DNA from: Rhopalosiphum padi
Taxonomy: Eukaryota > Arthropoda > Insecta > Hemiptera > Aphididae
NCBI RefSeq assembly: GCF_020882245.1
Contig: NC_083599.1
Coordinates: 18,734,865 to 18,798,864 of the forward strand
Length of the DNA: 64,000 nt
Direction: 5' to 3'
How positions within the stretch are numbered: the stretch's first letter is position 1; each line of letters starts with the position of its first letter. Positions 13,169 through 23,769 of this stretch are shown here, piece by piece. The notes beneath the pieces were generated by a model that ran no database searches, was not told the origin of the DNA, and saw nothing but the letters and a program-made list of their open reading frames with translations. Both the position numbers and the translations under genes were made by a program.

Positions 13169-13184
13169 AGATCGAGGACGATCT
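13169..13184. repeat. Small palindrome upstream of the 3' LTR
   Basis: AGATCG-AGGA-CGATCT forms a 6-bp stem between an A tract (about 13147-13163) and the 3' LTR. A classical polypurine tract directly adjoining the LTR is not obvious. The A tract or the stem region may serve instead, which is speculation. Confidence 0.4.
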
Positions 13185-13206
13185 AGATGTCAGATATGGC
13201 CGAAGC

Positions 13207-13482
13207 TGTAGTAATAAGTGATAACGGCGACATCTTTTATTATTACTATTATTATTATATTATTATTATTATTATTATATTATTATTATTATTATTATTC
13301 TTTTGTTATTAGTATTAACCGACGCTCCGTCGCGTACGCGTCGTCTCCGCGTCACAACGCCGTTCTCGGAACATTTATATTTTACGTTTTGTTATATATT
13401 ATATATTATTTGTTATTTAATTATATTAATAAAGTGTATGTATGCATCATAATTATACTGTAGTTGTATAGAACGCCCTACA
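13207..13482 (+). repeat. 3' LTR of the first Gypsy element
   Basis: 276 bp, identical to the 5' LTR except for one fewer TTA unit. Followed by TATT at 13483-13486, the right copy of the target duplication. Confidence 0.95.
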
Positions 13483-13486
13483 TATT

Positions 13487-13890
13487 TTAATACCTATGTT
13501 TTAATGGTTATCCGTATTTGTCCTAAATTCAAGTATCTACAATAGCTAAATATTTAATACGTAATTCCTTCCAAATGTATAGTTACTTTAACTTAATTAA
13601 CCATTAAAACGTTTTAATAAAGTTTATTTTCATAATTTTATAACAAAATATAAAAGTGAAATTCGAAATTTGAATGTGAAACATATATTCCAATATAACA
13701 ATTTCTTACTTAATATATACACTAAATTCTAATATATTATAAATCAGTTTTATAATTTATTTGACTAATTTACGAAGTAATACATATACATATATATGTA
13801 TATGTAAAAATATATTTGTTTATTATATTATTTGTACATGTACCTTTGCGAAATTGTCCGTTTTCGCTCTAACCGCTTATAATATATATG

Positions 13891-13921
<31 letters not shown>

Positions 13922-15119
13922 ATAATCTACTGCGCATCCCGTTGGTAAAAACTAAAAACCAAAATTTATTGTTTTTATTAACTTTATCATCATTTTATTT
14001 ACGGGTTTCCACAGCAACTTAACGTAGGTATATTAGGTATAAACTTTAAGTCTATAAATGTGTAATATTAAGTGAATAGTATAGATTTTATCATTTTATT
14101 TTTGGTTTTTCACATCAAACTAACATATTATACAGAGTGATTATATAAGTTTATATCATAAAAGATCATACAGAGTGATTATATACGTTTTATTTAAAAT
14201 ATTTTAATTTGTACTTTATTTCCCCCCGAAACTTTTTTTCCTAATTTGTTGAAACGTGAACATTTACAAAAAAAAAAAAAAAACTTATTAATTTCTATCT
14301 TTTATTTTTTAAATGTATTTACTTAATTAGTAATCATGACTAACGTTGAATACTGTAAAATTGTTATGTGTACCTTACTAACTTAACATTTTTAATAATT
14401 TATTACCGATAACAGTATGTTAACGACGAAAATAATATAGTTGCGTTTTTGTTTATATCGACATTTGCAGGACTCTCATTTTATAATCATAGTATATTAT
14501 ATTATTATAAATTTATGGGCAAGACCCCGTTCGCCCAAAAATGACCCTTCGCTTTTTACCCACGTCTCTTTTCGCCCAAATATTTTAAAGCTACTTTCCC
14601 TTTTCGCCCAAGAATATTATATAGCACTTTCCGACCAAATTTTTATAATACACACTTTGGTATAATACTTACTTTAAATTATTTATATCTAACATAATAA
14701 TAAATTTGTTAAATTTAAATTATTTATTTGTGTGAATTAGTTTTATAAAGCCATTTAGCATTACCCAGAGAGTACCACGAGGAGGCGGCTTCTATTACTC
14801 TCCAGAAATGTATTGTGTTTTTGTACATTAATATAATTTTTATATAATACAAGAGTAAGTTTTTATCAAAAGTATAAATCGTCAAAATGTTGATAGTATA
14901 ATATTAAATAGAATAGTTAAATGACATTGATTTAATAAAATCATACCAATTAATTGTTCCTGCTTTATATTTTTGTATTTTTTCGCTGTCGATCTATAAT
15001 TTTTTTATCTTTGGGACACCTTTGTAAATGTAAACTATTTAATTTAATGTAGACTTCAGGTTGAATTTCATTAATAACACTTAACCAGGTAGTAGGTACT
15101 TATTGGTGGAGAAATATGA
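13487..15119. other. AT-rich spacer with simple repeats, no gene
   Basis: No gene recognised. A (GT)n microsatellite lies at about 13897-13921. Three loose copies of TTCGCCCA occur at 14530, 14571 and 14603, spaced ~32-41 bp, possibly a degraded minisatellite or transposon end. The rest is unremarkable AT-rich sequence. Confidence 0.55.
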
Positions 15120-16344
15120 TTAAAACTTTTGTTAAAAAAAGAATGAAAAGATTCACACGCGTTTGTTGTTCTTATTAATTCCGAAGTATTAGATTCCCAA
15201 ATACTCGGTGGAAATAAACTATATTCAGAGATGTAAGTATCGGTTAAATAGTCACAGTAATTTGTTAATTTGTCATTTACTGGACAGTCAGATAGTCTTC
15301 AACGAAACAATTTGATACTTCATCGGGGTTTAAAAATACTAAACCAAATGTGTACCGTATCCACTTACCAATTTCTGAAGATTCGTCTTTATAGAAAGAA
15401 GTTAAACCACACTTTTGAATATTTCTCCACCATGATTGAGTTAAATGAAATCGGCATCCAATTATTGTTATATTCGGCCAGACATTTTCAATAGCTTTAT
15501 GAATTGCTAATTCGAAATCAACGGTAATGTCTTTTGGTGAGGATAAAAAACCAAGTGTATTACACTTTTCAACAATCATAGTAAACACAAATTCATAAGT
15601 TTTGACCGATTTATCAATGAGCAAACAAAATAGTAACGGAATATAATGTCCATTTTAAAATCCATGAACATTTGATTAAAAAATATTGACGCATATTTAA
15701 AAGTACCATCTACGTATATATTTTCGACTTGGTTCAAGAATAATAGATTTTTTTCATATGAAAAAATCAATACATTTTTATTTTTATCATTGACTAATAA
15801 AAACGACTCTCCTCTAGTAGTAATTTTTTTTTCTGTATCAATAACGGTATGCACTTCATTAATATTAGTCGGATTAGGTGGGAGAACACTTTTACGAGCT
15901 TTATAAATGTTTTTTTTTCAGCCTATTAATATCATTTACAGTAAATGTTGATGCTGCATGGTCATTATGAGCAATTTCCTTTAATACTACTTTTTTCGGT
16001 TGTATATGCATATCTTCTACAGCTTTACGTTTACATCCAACATTTATAATTTGACGATGAATATTTGTTATATTGTAAGATTCGTGATTATGTTCTCCAG
16101 TTTTTGAAAGAAAAATATCATTCTTGTCTGAGTATATTAAAGCACTACAAGTTCTCGGAACAAATCTCCAACGAGTAGAGCCATCTTTTTTACTTGTCGA
16201 TCCAAAGTTATACTTAAAATTATTATACACTACCATACGATATAATCGTTTACTTTCTAAGAACTCCATAATTTTACTTAAATTTACAAAAATAATAAAA
16301 TCGTCAACAATGTTTAATAAATAATTAACTGTCGAAAACCGCAC
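15120..16344 (-). pseudogene. Broken Mutator-like (MULE) transposase with FLYWCH domain
   Basis: Three overlapping minus-strand frames line up as one decayed transposase. The first (16344-15901) carries a FLYWCH-like zinc finger: STRWRFVPRTCSALIY followed by GEHNH, with the usual Cys of WRC replaced by Phe. The second (15854-15576) has IYVDGTFKYA, the start of the MULE DDE domain with its first Asp. The third (15624-15277) has VDFELAIHKA (second Asp) and GCRFHLTQSWWR. Beyond it, in another frame to about 15130, is a TTNACESFH-like segment typical of the family. At least three frame changes separate the pieces, so it is not functional. Neither terminal inverted repeats nor a target duplication were found. 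Confidence 0.8.
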
Positions 16345-16479
16345 TCGAAAACTTCAACTCGAATGTGAACGAAACTGCACATGTTCTTAAGGCTAGTGTA
16401 TAATAATTATCTTCTTATTAAATTATATAATTATTTAAATTATTAAATTCTAATTAAATTCAATACCCATTACACGCAC

Positions 16480-16608
16480 GTTGCATAAAACATTATTATT
16501 AGCAGTATCGTCTAGTCCGTTTTCAACATAGGTTGTTGATATTTTCCATAGTGGTAGAAATGTGAATTCATGTCTCAACATGTATTGAGTGATCTGCTGT
16601 ACTACCAT
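16480..16608 (-). other. Exon-like unit E1 of a tandem exon family (129 bp)
   Basis: On the minus strand a 129-base segment follows a splice-acceptor AG and ends at CAAC before GTGCGTG, a possible donor. It is 43 codons with only one open frame, reading through LRHEFTFLPLWKISTTY and NGLDDTANN. The same segment recurs upstream as E2 with identical length and boundaries. The product is not recognised. Because the length is a multiple of three, units could be joined in tandem without a frame change. I infer a remnant of a gene with duplicated exons; no transcript is available to prove splicing. Confidence 0.55.
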
Positions 16609-16926
16609 CTAAAAATAAAAAATAGTCAGTTAAATATGTATAATGTTTGAAGAAAAACTTGAGAATACAGTGTTTTACAAGCAGTTCAAAGTATGACTTT
16701 GTAATATTTGTTCAAATTACCATGTAAAATCATGTCAAAATTATGATATTAAATCATTTTTTATTGTGTTTAGGAAGTATCAACTTAAATGTAATATTTT
16801 AATGTCAATTACGGAAAATTAGAATCATTTTCTTAAAATCTAATGGTCTGGGTTTTTATGACACTGACTTTTTGTTACACTACTATTAATTGAATATCAA
16901 TTAAATTCAATACCCATTACACGCAC
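16609..16926 (-). other. Intron-like spacer between E2 and E1 (318 bp)
   Basis: Begins GTGCGTG and ends in AG on the minus strand. It contains one diverged copy of the sequence forming the 183-bp satellite elsewhere in the window, recognisable by GTTTTACAAGCAGTTCAAAG, ATGTAAAATCATG and TCATTTTCTTAA on the plus strand. Confidence 0.5.
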
Positions 16927-17055
16927 GTTGCATAAACTATTATTATTAGCGGTATCGTCTAGTCCGTTTTCAATGTAGGTTGTTGATATTTTCCATAGTG
17001 GTAGAAATGTGAATTCGTGTCTCAGCGTGCCTTGATTGATCTGATATACTACCAA
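16927..17055 (-). other. Exon-like unit E2 of the tandem exon family (129 bp)
   Basis: Exactly 129 bases between TTTTCAG (acceptor) and GTGCGTG (donor) on the minus strand. The only open frame keeps LRHEFTFLPLWKISTTY unchanged from E1, while the first ten codons differ at several residues. Conservation of length, frame and splice-like borders in both units argues for former coding function. The product is not recognised. Confidence 0.55.
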
Positions 17056-17530
17056 CTGAAAATATGTAGTAAGTTAATAATGTATAACGGTTGGAGAATA
17101 ACTTGAGAATATAGTGTTTTACAGGCAGTTCAAAGTATGAATTTGTAATATTAGTCAATATTATCATATAAAAAACATGTTTTATAGTGTTTATGAAGTA
17201 TCAGCTTAAATGACAAATATGGATGTTAGTAATGGTAAATCACAATCATGTACTAAATCTAATTGTCTAGGTTTCATGAAACTAACTTGATAATTGAGAT
17301 TTTTATGAGCAGCTAAAAATATGAATTTGTAATATGAGTCAAAATTATGATATATAAGCACGTTTTATAGTGTTTATTATTAAGTATGAGCCTAAATGAA
17401 ATATATGGAAGTTAATAATGGTAAATAAGAACCATTTACTTAATATAATGGTTAGGGTTTTATGACACTACCTTTTTGTAACACTACTATTAATTGAATA
17501 TCAATTACATTCAATACCCATTACACGCAC

Positions 17531-17661
17531 GTTGCATAAAACCATTAATATCAGCAGTACCTTCTATTCCATTTTCAACGGAAGATGTTGTAACTTTCCC
17601 AAGTGATAGAAATGTTAATTCATGGTCTCAGCATGCCTCGAGTGATCTGCTGTACTGCCAT
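17531..17661 (-). pseudogene. Exon-like unit E3, frameshifted (131 bp)
   Basis: Same borders as E1 and E2 (TTTTAG acceptor, GTGCGTG donor) but two bases longer. An extra C after the LR codons and an extra T near the 3' end change the frame twice, so the unit is dead. The spacer to E2 (17056-17530) holds two diverged satellite-like monomers instead of one. Confidence 0.55.
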
Positions 17662-18061
17662 CTAAAACACAAAGTAGTCAGTTAAGTATGTATAATGGTT
17701 AAAGAAATAATTATAATGCTTAGCAACAAAAGAGATAGTACAAATCTACCAGAATGTCTTGTTGAGTTTTAATGTAAAACAAAATATAAGTAAAGAATAC
17801 ACTTGTATATTAACATGAAATTGCTGTATTTCAATATTAAAATAATAAGAGTTTGTAATACTTGTATACATTATACAATAAGAATCATTGTCATAATCTA
17901 GTAGTCAAGGTTTCTAGACACTAACATGTGAATTGAGTGTTTTATAAGCAGTTAAAAATATGACTTTGTAATATTTGTTAAAATTACCATGTAAAATCAT
18001 GTTTTATTGTGTGTATGAAGTATCATCTTAAATGTAATATTTGAATGTCAATACAATGTCA

Positions 18062-18156
18062 GTACAATTTGCAACGTAGCATATTGATATTTAGCATAGT
18101 GGTAGAAATGTGAATTCATGTCTCAGCGTGTATTGAATGATCTGCTGTACTGCCAT
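18062..18156 (-). pseudogene. Exon-like unit E4, truncated
   Basis: The 5' part of an exon-family unit follows an AG acceptor at 18157-18158 but the 3' third with the donor is missing. Most similar to E5. Confidence 0.45.
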
Positions 18157-18462
18157 CTAAAAAAAAAAATAGTAAGTTAAATATGTATAGTGTTTGGAGA
18201 ATAACTTGAGAATACAGTGTTTTACAAGCAGTTTAAAGTATGACTTTGTAATATTTGTTTAAATTATCATATCAAAATTATGATATTAAATCATTTTTTA
18301 TTGTGTGTATGAAGTATCATCTTAAATGTAATATTTGAATGTCAATTATGGAAAATTAGAATCATTTGCTTATAATCTAATGGTCAGGGTTTCATGACAC
18401 TGACTTTTTGTTACACTACTATTAATTTAATATCAATTAAATTCAATACCCATTACACGCAC

Positions 18463-18593
18463 GTTGCACAAAACCATTATTATTAGCAGTACCGTCTAGT
18501 ACAATTTTCAACGTAGCATATTGATATTTAGCATAGTGGTAGAAATGTGAATTCTTGTCTCAGCATGTATCGAATGATCTGCTGTACTGCCAT
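18463..18593 (-). pseudogene. Exon-like unit E5, disrupted (131 bp)
   Basis: Bordered by an AG acceptor and the GTGCGTG donor like E1-E3, but the W-K-I region is altered so that the frame is interrupted shortly after it, and the unit is two bases longer. This is the first unit of the array in the minus-strand direction. Confidence 0.5.
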
Positions 18594-19125
18594 CTAAAAA
18601 AAAAAATACCAAGTTAAATATGTATAATGATTGGAGGATAAAATGTCGCTACTAGACACCGTAAGGAGGACAACAATTTTTATATAACAACTTGTACGTG
18701 GACAACACTGAATAATTTTGAAATGGAAACAATCAAAACATAAACTAACAGACAAACTTCATTTTTATTACAAAATTCTTGAAAACAATTTACAGTTGAA
18801 ACTCAAATACAAATACGAATGTAAAACTGCAAAATGATATGAAATATAGACATAATATATTATAACAGACGATAAGAAATAATAATTATGATAAGCCATA
18901 AAAGATAGTACCTACAAACATACCAGAATGTTTTGTAGAATATAAATGTACCTATTATAAGTGTGACTAAAGAATAAATTTGTACAACTGAAAATTTGCT
19001 CCTTTTCAATATGAAAAAAGTGGGTATCGCTCCGCTGTATAGTAGTGATGGAGAGTAGGTCACTGGTCACTATAATGGATGTGTTAAATTTGAATGCAAC
19101 GACGGGTAGCATTGTATACGAAAAA
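18594..19125. repeat. Exon-family spacer and dispersed repeat
   Basis: 18640-18990 is similar to 40495-40860 and its duplicate near 61570-61930 (shared TAAGCCATAAAAGATAGTAC and flanks), so it belongs to the composite exon-family repeat. From about 19015 a GTGGGTATCGCTCCGCTGTA segment leads into the dispersed element at 19126. No intact gene. Confidence 0.5.
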
Positions 19126-19775
19126 CGATTCTGAACGGAGATGATTTGTCAGTCAATTATAATTAGTTGGATATATTATATTATTACCTATATTTAAATT
19201 GTAATATATCGTTATTTTACGCGATTTCGTAAAAAATTATATTTCATACGCACATAAAATGTTTTCTATATTGACAATGGATTTATTTTTTTACGGTTAC
19301 TTGAAGGAAAACTTATGGATAACCTACTATTGGATTTTTGAACCTTAAGTATAAATCACAAAGATCTTATGGATTTTCAACTTCAAAATTCTTTGCAAAT
19401 TTTCGTGATTTTGATATATTTTCTAAACATTTGAACTTTAAATGCTTATAAATAAAAATTGTGACTAACGATTTTTGATTTATTTTTTACTACGATAAGT
19501 TTCAATTATCTATAAGTAGCTAAAACAATGTCAAAATATATTGAAAATTTAATCGCAAATAGATAACGCTAATATAAACGTTTGTTGAAAATTTCAAGTA
19601 TTTACAATGATTCGTTTTTGACTTACAGCAAAATCAAAAAATCGATTTTGTCTTTTCAAAGAGGGGCTGAAGTCAAAAACGAAGCATTATTACTACTCCA
19701 AAAAGTGATGACGGACACAAAAATAATACAAACATCATTGTAAAATCAATACATTCGTCACTCCGTTCAGAATCT
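19126..19775. repeat. Dispersed inverted-repeat element (aphid-type)
   Basis: Begins GATTCTGAACGGAG and ends CTCCGTTCAGAATC, perfect 14-bp inverted termini. A diverged partial copy lies at about 26380-27030 and a truncated, nearly identical copy at 32859-33357. It has no ORF with recognisable domains. I could not establish a target duplication, and sequence before 19126 seems to belong to the same repeat, so the termini may be internal. Confidence 0.5.
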
Positions 19776-20262
19776 AAAAATATTAATTTGTATTATTCGT
19801 CAAAATTAACTTATAAAATCATATTTTATAGTTTTTATGAAGTAAAAATATCATATTAAATGAAACATGTGCAAGTTAAAAAAGATAAATTAGAATCGTT
19901 TTCTTAATAAAGACACTTACTTGTGTTAACTTCGGGCATAAAATATGAACAATTCGTTTATAATATCAAAAATCTTTATTAAATGAACAACAACTACACC
20001 CAATAGCTAAGTAAAAACAACCATCAGTTATGTTAAAAGGCCGTCCGGTGAACGGCACACAACCGACTAGTTTTACTCTGTGGCGATCGGGCATCGGCCG
20101 ACCGATGTCGTCCCCACTACCGAAATTTTAAGAATAAACAATACAAGCTAAAGTTGTTTACTATTATTTTATTCAAATATTTAACAAATCTCAATTGTTT
20201 CACAGCTATTAATTTAGTATCAATTATATTCAATAACCATTGCACGCACATGCAATTTAATA
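19277..20262. repeat. Segmental duplicate of 32859-33844 (left copy)
   Basis: Matches 32859-33844 at a constant offset of 13582 bp, so there is no net indel. A few substitutions lie in the first 250 bp and almost none beyond. It includes the right part of the dispersed element, a GC-rich patch (20037-20112, with the palindrome CATCGG-CCGA-CCGATG) and a stub of an exon-family unit at 20210-20262 that leads straight into the 183-bp satellite. Confidence 0.8.
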
Positions 20263-22110
20263 ATAATAAATTAGAATCATTTTCTTAATATAATGGTCCA
20301 GGTTTCAAGATATTAACTTGATAATTGTTTGTTTTATAAGCAGATCAAAAAATAAATATTTAATATTCGTCAAAATTATTATATAAAATCATGTTTTATA
20401 GTTTTAATGAAGTATCTGCTTAAATGAGATGTATGCAAGTTAATAATAACAAATTAGAATCATTTTCTTAATATAGTGGTCCAGGTTTCAAGAGATTTAC
20501 TTGAGAATTGTGTGTTTTATAAGCAGATCAAAAAATAAATATTTAATATTCGTCAAAATTATCTTATAAAATCATGTTTTATAGTTTTAATGAAGTATCT
20601 GCTTAAATGAGATGTATGCAAGTTAATAATAATAAATTAGAATCATTTTCTTAATATAATGGTCTAGGTTTCAAGAGATTAACTTGATAATTGTTTGTTT
20701 TATAAGCAGATCAAAAAATAAATATTTAATATTCGTCAAAATTATTATATAAAATCCTGTTTTATAGTTTTAATGAAGTTTCTGCTTAAATGAGATGTAT
20801 GCAAGTTAATAATAACAAATTAGAATCATTTTCTTAATATAGTGGTCCAGGTTTCAAGAGATAACCTTGATAATTGTTTGTTTTATAAGCAGTTCAAAAA
20901 ATAAATGTATATTATTCAACAAAATTATCATATAAAATCATGTTTTATAGTGTTTATGAAAAATCTGCTTAAATGAGATGTATGCAAGTTAATAATAACA
21001 AATTAGAATCATTTTCTTAATATAGTGGTCCAGGTTTCAAGAGATTAACTTGATAATTGTTTGTTTTATAAGCAGATCAAAAAATAAATTTTTAATATAC
21101 GTCAAAATTATCATATAAAATCATGTTTTATAGTTTTAATAAAGTATTTGCATAAATGAGATGTATGCAAGTTAATAATAATAAATTAGAATCATTTTCT
21201 TAATATAGTGGTCCAGGATTCAAGAGATTAACTTGAGAATTGTGTGTTTTATAAGCAGTTCAAAAAATAAATGTATATTATTCAACAAAATTATTATATA
21301 AAATCATGTTTTATAGTTTTAATGAAGTATCTGCTTAAATGAGATGTATGCAAGTTAATAATAATAAATTAGAATCATTTTCTTAATATAATGGTCCAGG
21401 TTTCAAGATATTAACTTGAGAATTGTGTGTTTTATAAGCAGTTCAAAAAATAAATATATATTATTCGTCAAAATTATCATATAAAATCATGTTTTATAGT
21501 TTTAATGAAGTATCTGCTTAAATGAGATGTATGAAAAATAATAATAATAAATTAGAATCATTTTCTTAATATAATGGTCCAGGTTTCAAGATATTAACTT
21601 GAGAATTGTGTGTTTTATAAGCAGTTCAAAAAATAAATATATATTATTCGTCAAAATTATCATATAAAATCATGTTTTATAGTTTTAATGAAGTATCTGC
21701 TTAAATGAGATGTATGAAAAATAATAATAATAAATTAGAATCATTTTCTTAATATAATGGTCCAGGTTTCAAGAGATTTACTTGATAATTGTTTGTTTTA
21801 TAAGCAGATCAAAAAATAAATATTTAATATTCGTCAAAATTATTATATAAAATCATGTTTTATAGTTTTAATGAAGTATCTGCTTAAATGAGATGTATGA
21901 AAAATAATAATAATAAATTAGAATCATTTTCTTAATATAATGGTCCAGGTTTCAAGAGATTAACTTGATAATTGTTTGTTTTATAAGCAGATCATAAAAT
22001 AAATATTTAATATTCGTCAAAATTATCATATAAAAACATGTTTTATAGTTTTAATGAAGTATCTGCTTAAATGAGATGTATGCAAGTTAATAATAATAAA
22101 TTAGAATCAA
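20263..22110. repeat. 183-bp satellite, array A (~10 monomers)
   Basis: Successive GGTCCAGG landmarks fall at 20295, 20478, 20661, 20844, 21027, 21210 and 21393, a constant 183-bp spacing. The monomer carries TTTTATAAGCAG, CATGTTTTATAG and AGAATCATTTTCTTAATATA. Monomers differ by a few per cent. The right end stops abruptly at about 22110. Confidence 0.95.
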
Positions 22111-23247
22111 ATTTAAATAATTAAATTATTAGAGTTATAAAGGTTCTATGGTCAAAATGTCTAGGATCATTATTTACCCCGTAATCAGGGTGCGAAAATA
22201 ATTCAAAATCGAATCACTTGTTTTTTTGTATACACATACGTTTCTTTGTGGTATACCCCTGTATATCGATTTAACGAATTATATTTTTGAACTTTTTACT
22301 CGTTTTAGGTTTGTTCGCGTTTCAACGTTTGGCAATTACGCCATCAGCATAAAAAATAATTTATTTAGAAGTAATTTTTCATCAAATCACATCGATAATA
22401 CATTTATTTAATGTTTATAACCCTCGTTTATATAAGCAATTTCGTTGTATATATGAGATACGACCATCATTTTTAAAATGTACGACGCAGTCAGTCGATC
22501 ACTCGATCGTAAGCCATACAATTTTTAATAAGTCGTTTTACTCTAACACTATATTTTATGATCCTTCATTAAGTAAAACTTAATTAACTATTCAGTATTC
22601 GACTCGCAATCAATAAATTAAATTCATCAACCAAAATTGTGTTGATATTTGATTTTCATTCCTTAAGAAGAACCGACTAGGTACCAAACAATAAATTAAA
22701 CAACCGTACAAGATCTGACTGGAACGGCATATAACAGTGTTATATATCAACTAGGTACCTAGGTATCAATAATTGTTCATATAACTGATGAACTTTGAAT
22801 TTCAATCATTAAAATTAACGATATATACTCCTTAAAAATGCTTATAATTAAATGTATATTGTTGTGAATGTATAATAATAATATAACAAGTCTCAAAATG
22901 TATTAACGCTGAACAATAGGTATAGTAAATTACAAAATGACAAGTGTAATATTATGTTTTCTATTCAAAAATTTGTCATTGTTCGTTTGTAGATGAGGTT
23001 AATCCCACATAGAAGAATGATAAATGGTGAAATCTAAAGTTTATCGATAGAGAATTTTATGCAGATTCCATTTAAATGGTCAGTGTAATGAATTTTTCAG
23101 TAGTTAAATAGATAACTTTCAAAAAGCATAAAAAAGCCAAAAAACAATACAAAATAAGCTTTATCAATATTATCATATATTATACATTAAGATAATGAAT
23201 TATTAATTAGTATAACCATGGTTTTAGTTGTATAAGGTTACCATTTC
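22111..23247. other. AT-rich spacer, no gene recognised
   Basis: Lies between array A and the 326-bp satellite. A 61-codon frame at 22226-22411 has no recognisable feature. No repeat structure seen. Confidence 0.5.
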
Positions 23248-23417
23248 GAAGATGGTTATGGGGATCAATTTTATGTCTTACGACTTTCGTCCTATCTCTC
23301 ATGGTTTTCCCGTAAAACACTTCGTAAACGAGAATTTTCATTTTTCGAAATTTTCAATTTTCATTCGCTTTTCCTAGATCACCTGGTGGTGCAACGACAA
23401 TTTATCACAGAAGTTAA
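23248..23417. repeat. 326-bp satellite, left part of a split monomer
   Basis: 170 bp matching positions 1-170 of the monomer found at 28873 onward, ending in TTAA at 23414-23417. The missing part resumes at 28717. 170 + 156 = 326, so one monomer has been interrupted by an insertion. Confidence 0.9.
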
Positions 23418-23452
23418 GAGGCCGTTCTGGTAGCGAAAAATCGACCGTAAAA

Positions 23453-23769
23453 ACATGCTTTCGTACTTCCCATTTTCCTCAGCTCTCAATAGTCGTAGAA
23501 ACATGATTTATACACCAAAATAAACTTGAGAAGTTCCTCTAGATGATCTCGTTCCAGATTTTTGAATTTTTTTTTCAAACCGGAGATATTTGCATTTGAA
23601 ATTTTCAAAATTTTTAACATTTTTAAAAAATCATATAAAATAGAAAAAAAAAGATATCAAAAATCTGGAACGAGAAAATCTAGAGGAACTTCTCAAGTTT
23701 ATTTTGGTGTATAAATCATGTTTCTACGACTACTGAGAGCTGAGGAAAATGGGAAGTACGAAAACATGT
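23453..23769. repeat. Long hairpin: two 113-bp inverted arms, 91-bp loop
   Basis: 23453-23565 and 23657-23769 are reverse complements with about four mismatches and no gaps. The loop is AT-rich. It lies just inside the left end of the TTAA element. If transcribed it would give a long double-stranded stem. Confidence 0.9.

Larger units (their letters stand above)
8228..13482 (+). mobile_element. Complete young Ty3/Gypsy LTR retrotransposon (5255 bp)
   Basis: Flanking LTRs of 279 and 276 bp begin TGTAG and end CTACA, are bounded by a 4-bp TATT duplication, and enclose one uninterrupted 1429-codon Gag-Pol frame. Domain order is capsid, zinc knuckles, protease, RT, RNase H, integrase, which is the Ty3/Gypsy order. 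There is no env frame between pol and the 3' LTR. The LTRs differ only by one TTA unit in a microsatellite, so insertion was recent. By its single fused gag-pol and RT motifs I would place it near mdg3- or Mag-type lineages, but the clade is not assigned here. Confidence 0.95.

Noticed and set aside
18860..19112. Two overlapping minus-strand frames of 66-67 codons
   Set aside because: They fall in a dispersed repeat and have no recognisable protein features.
20263..22110. Regularly spaced repeats considered as a CRISPR-like array
   Set aside because: Head-to-tail 183-bp monomers without unique spacers in AT-rich eukaryotic DNA: an ordinary satellite.
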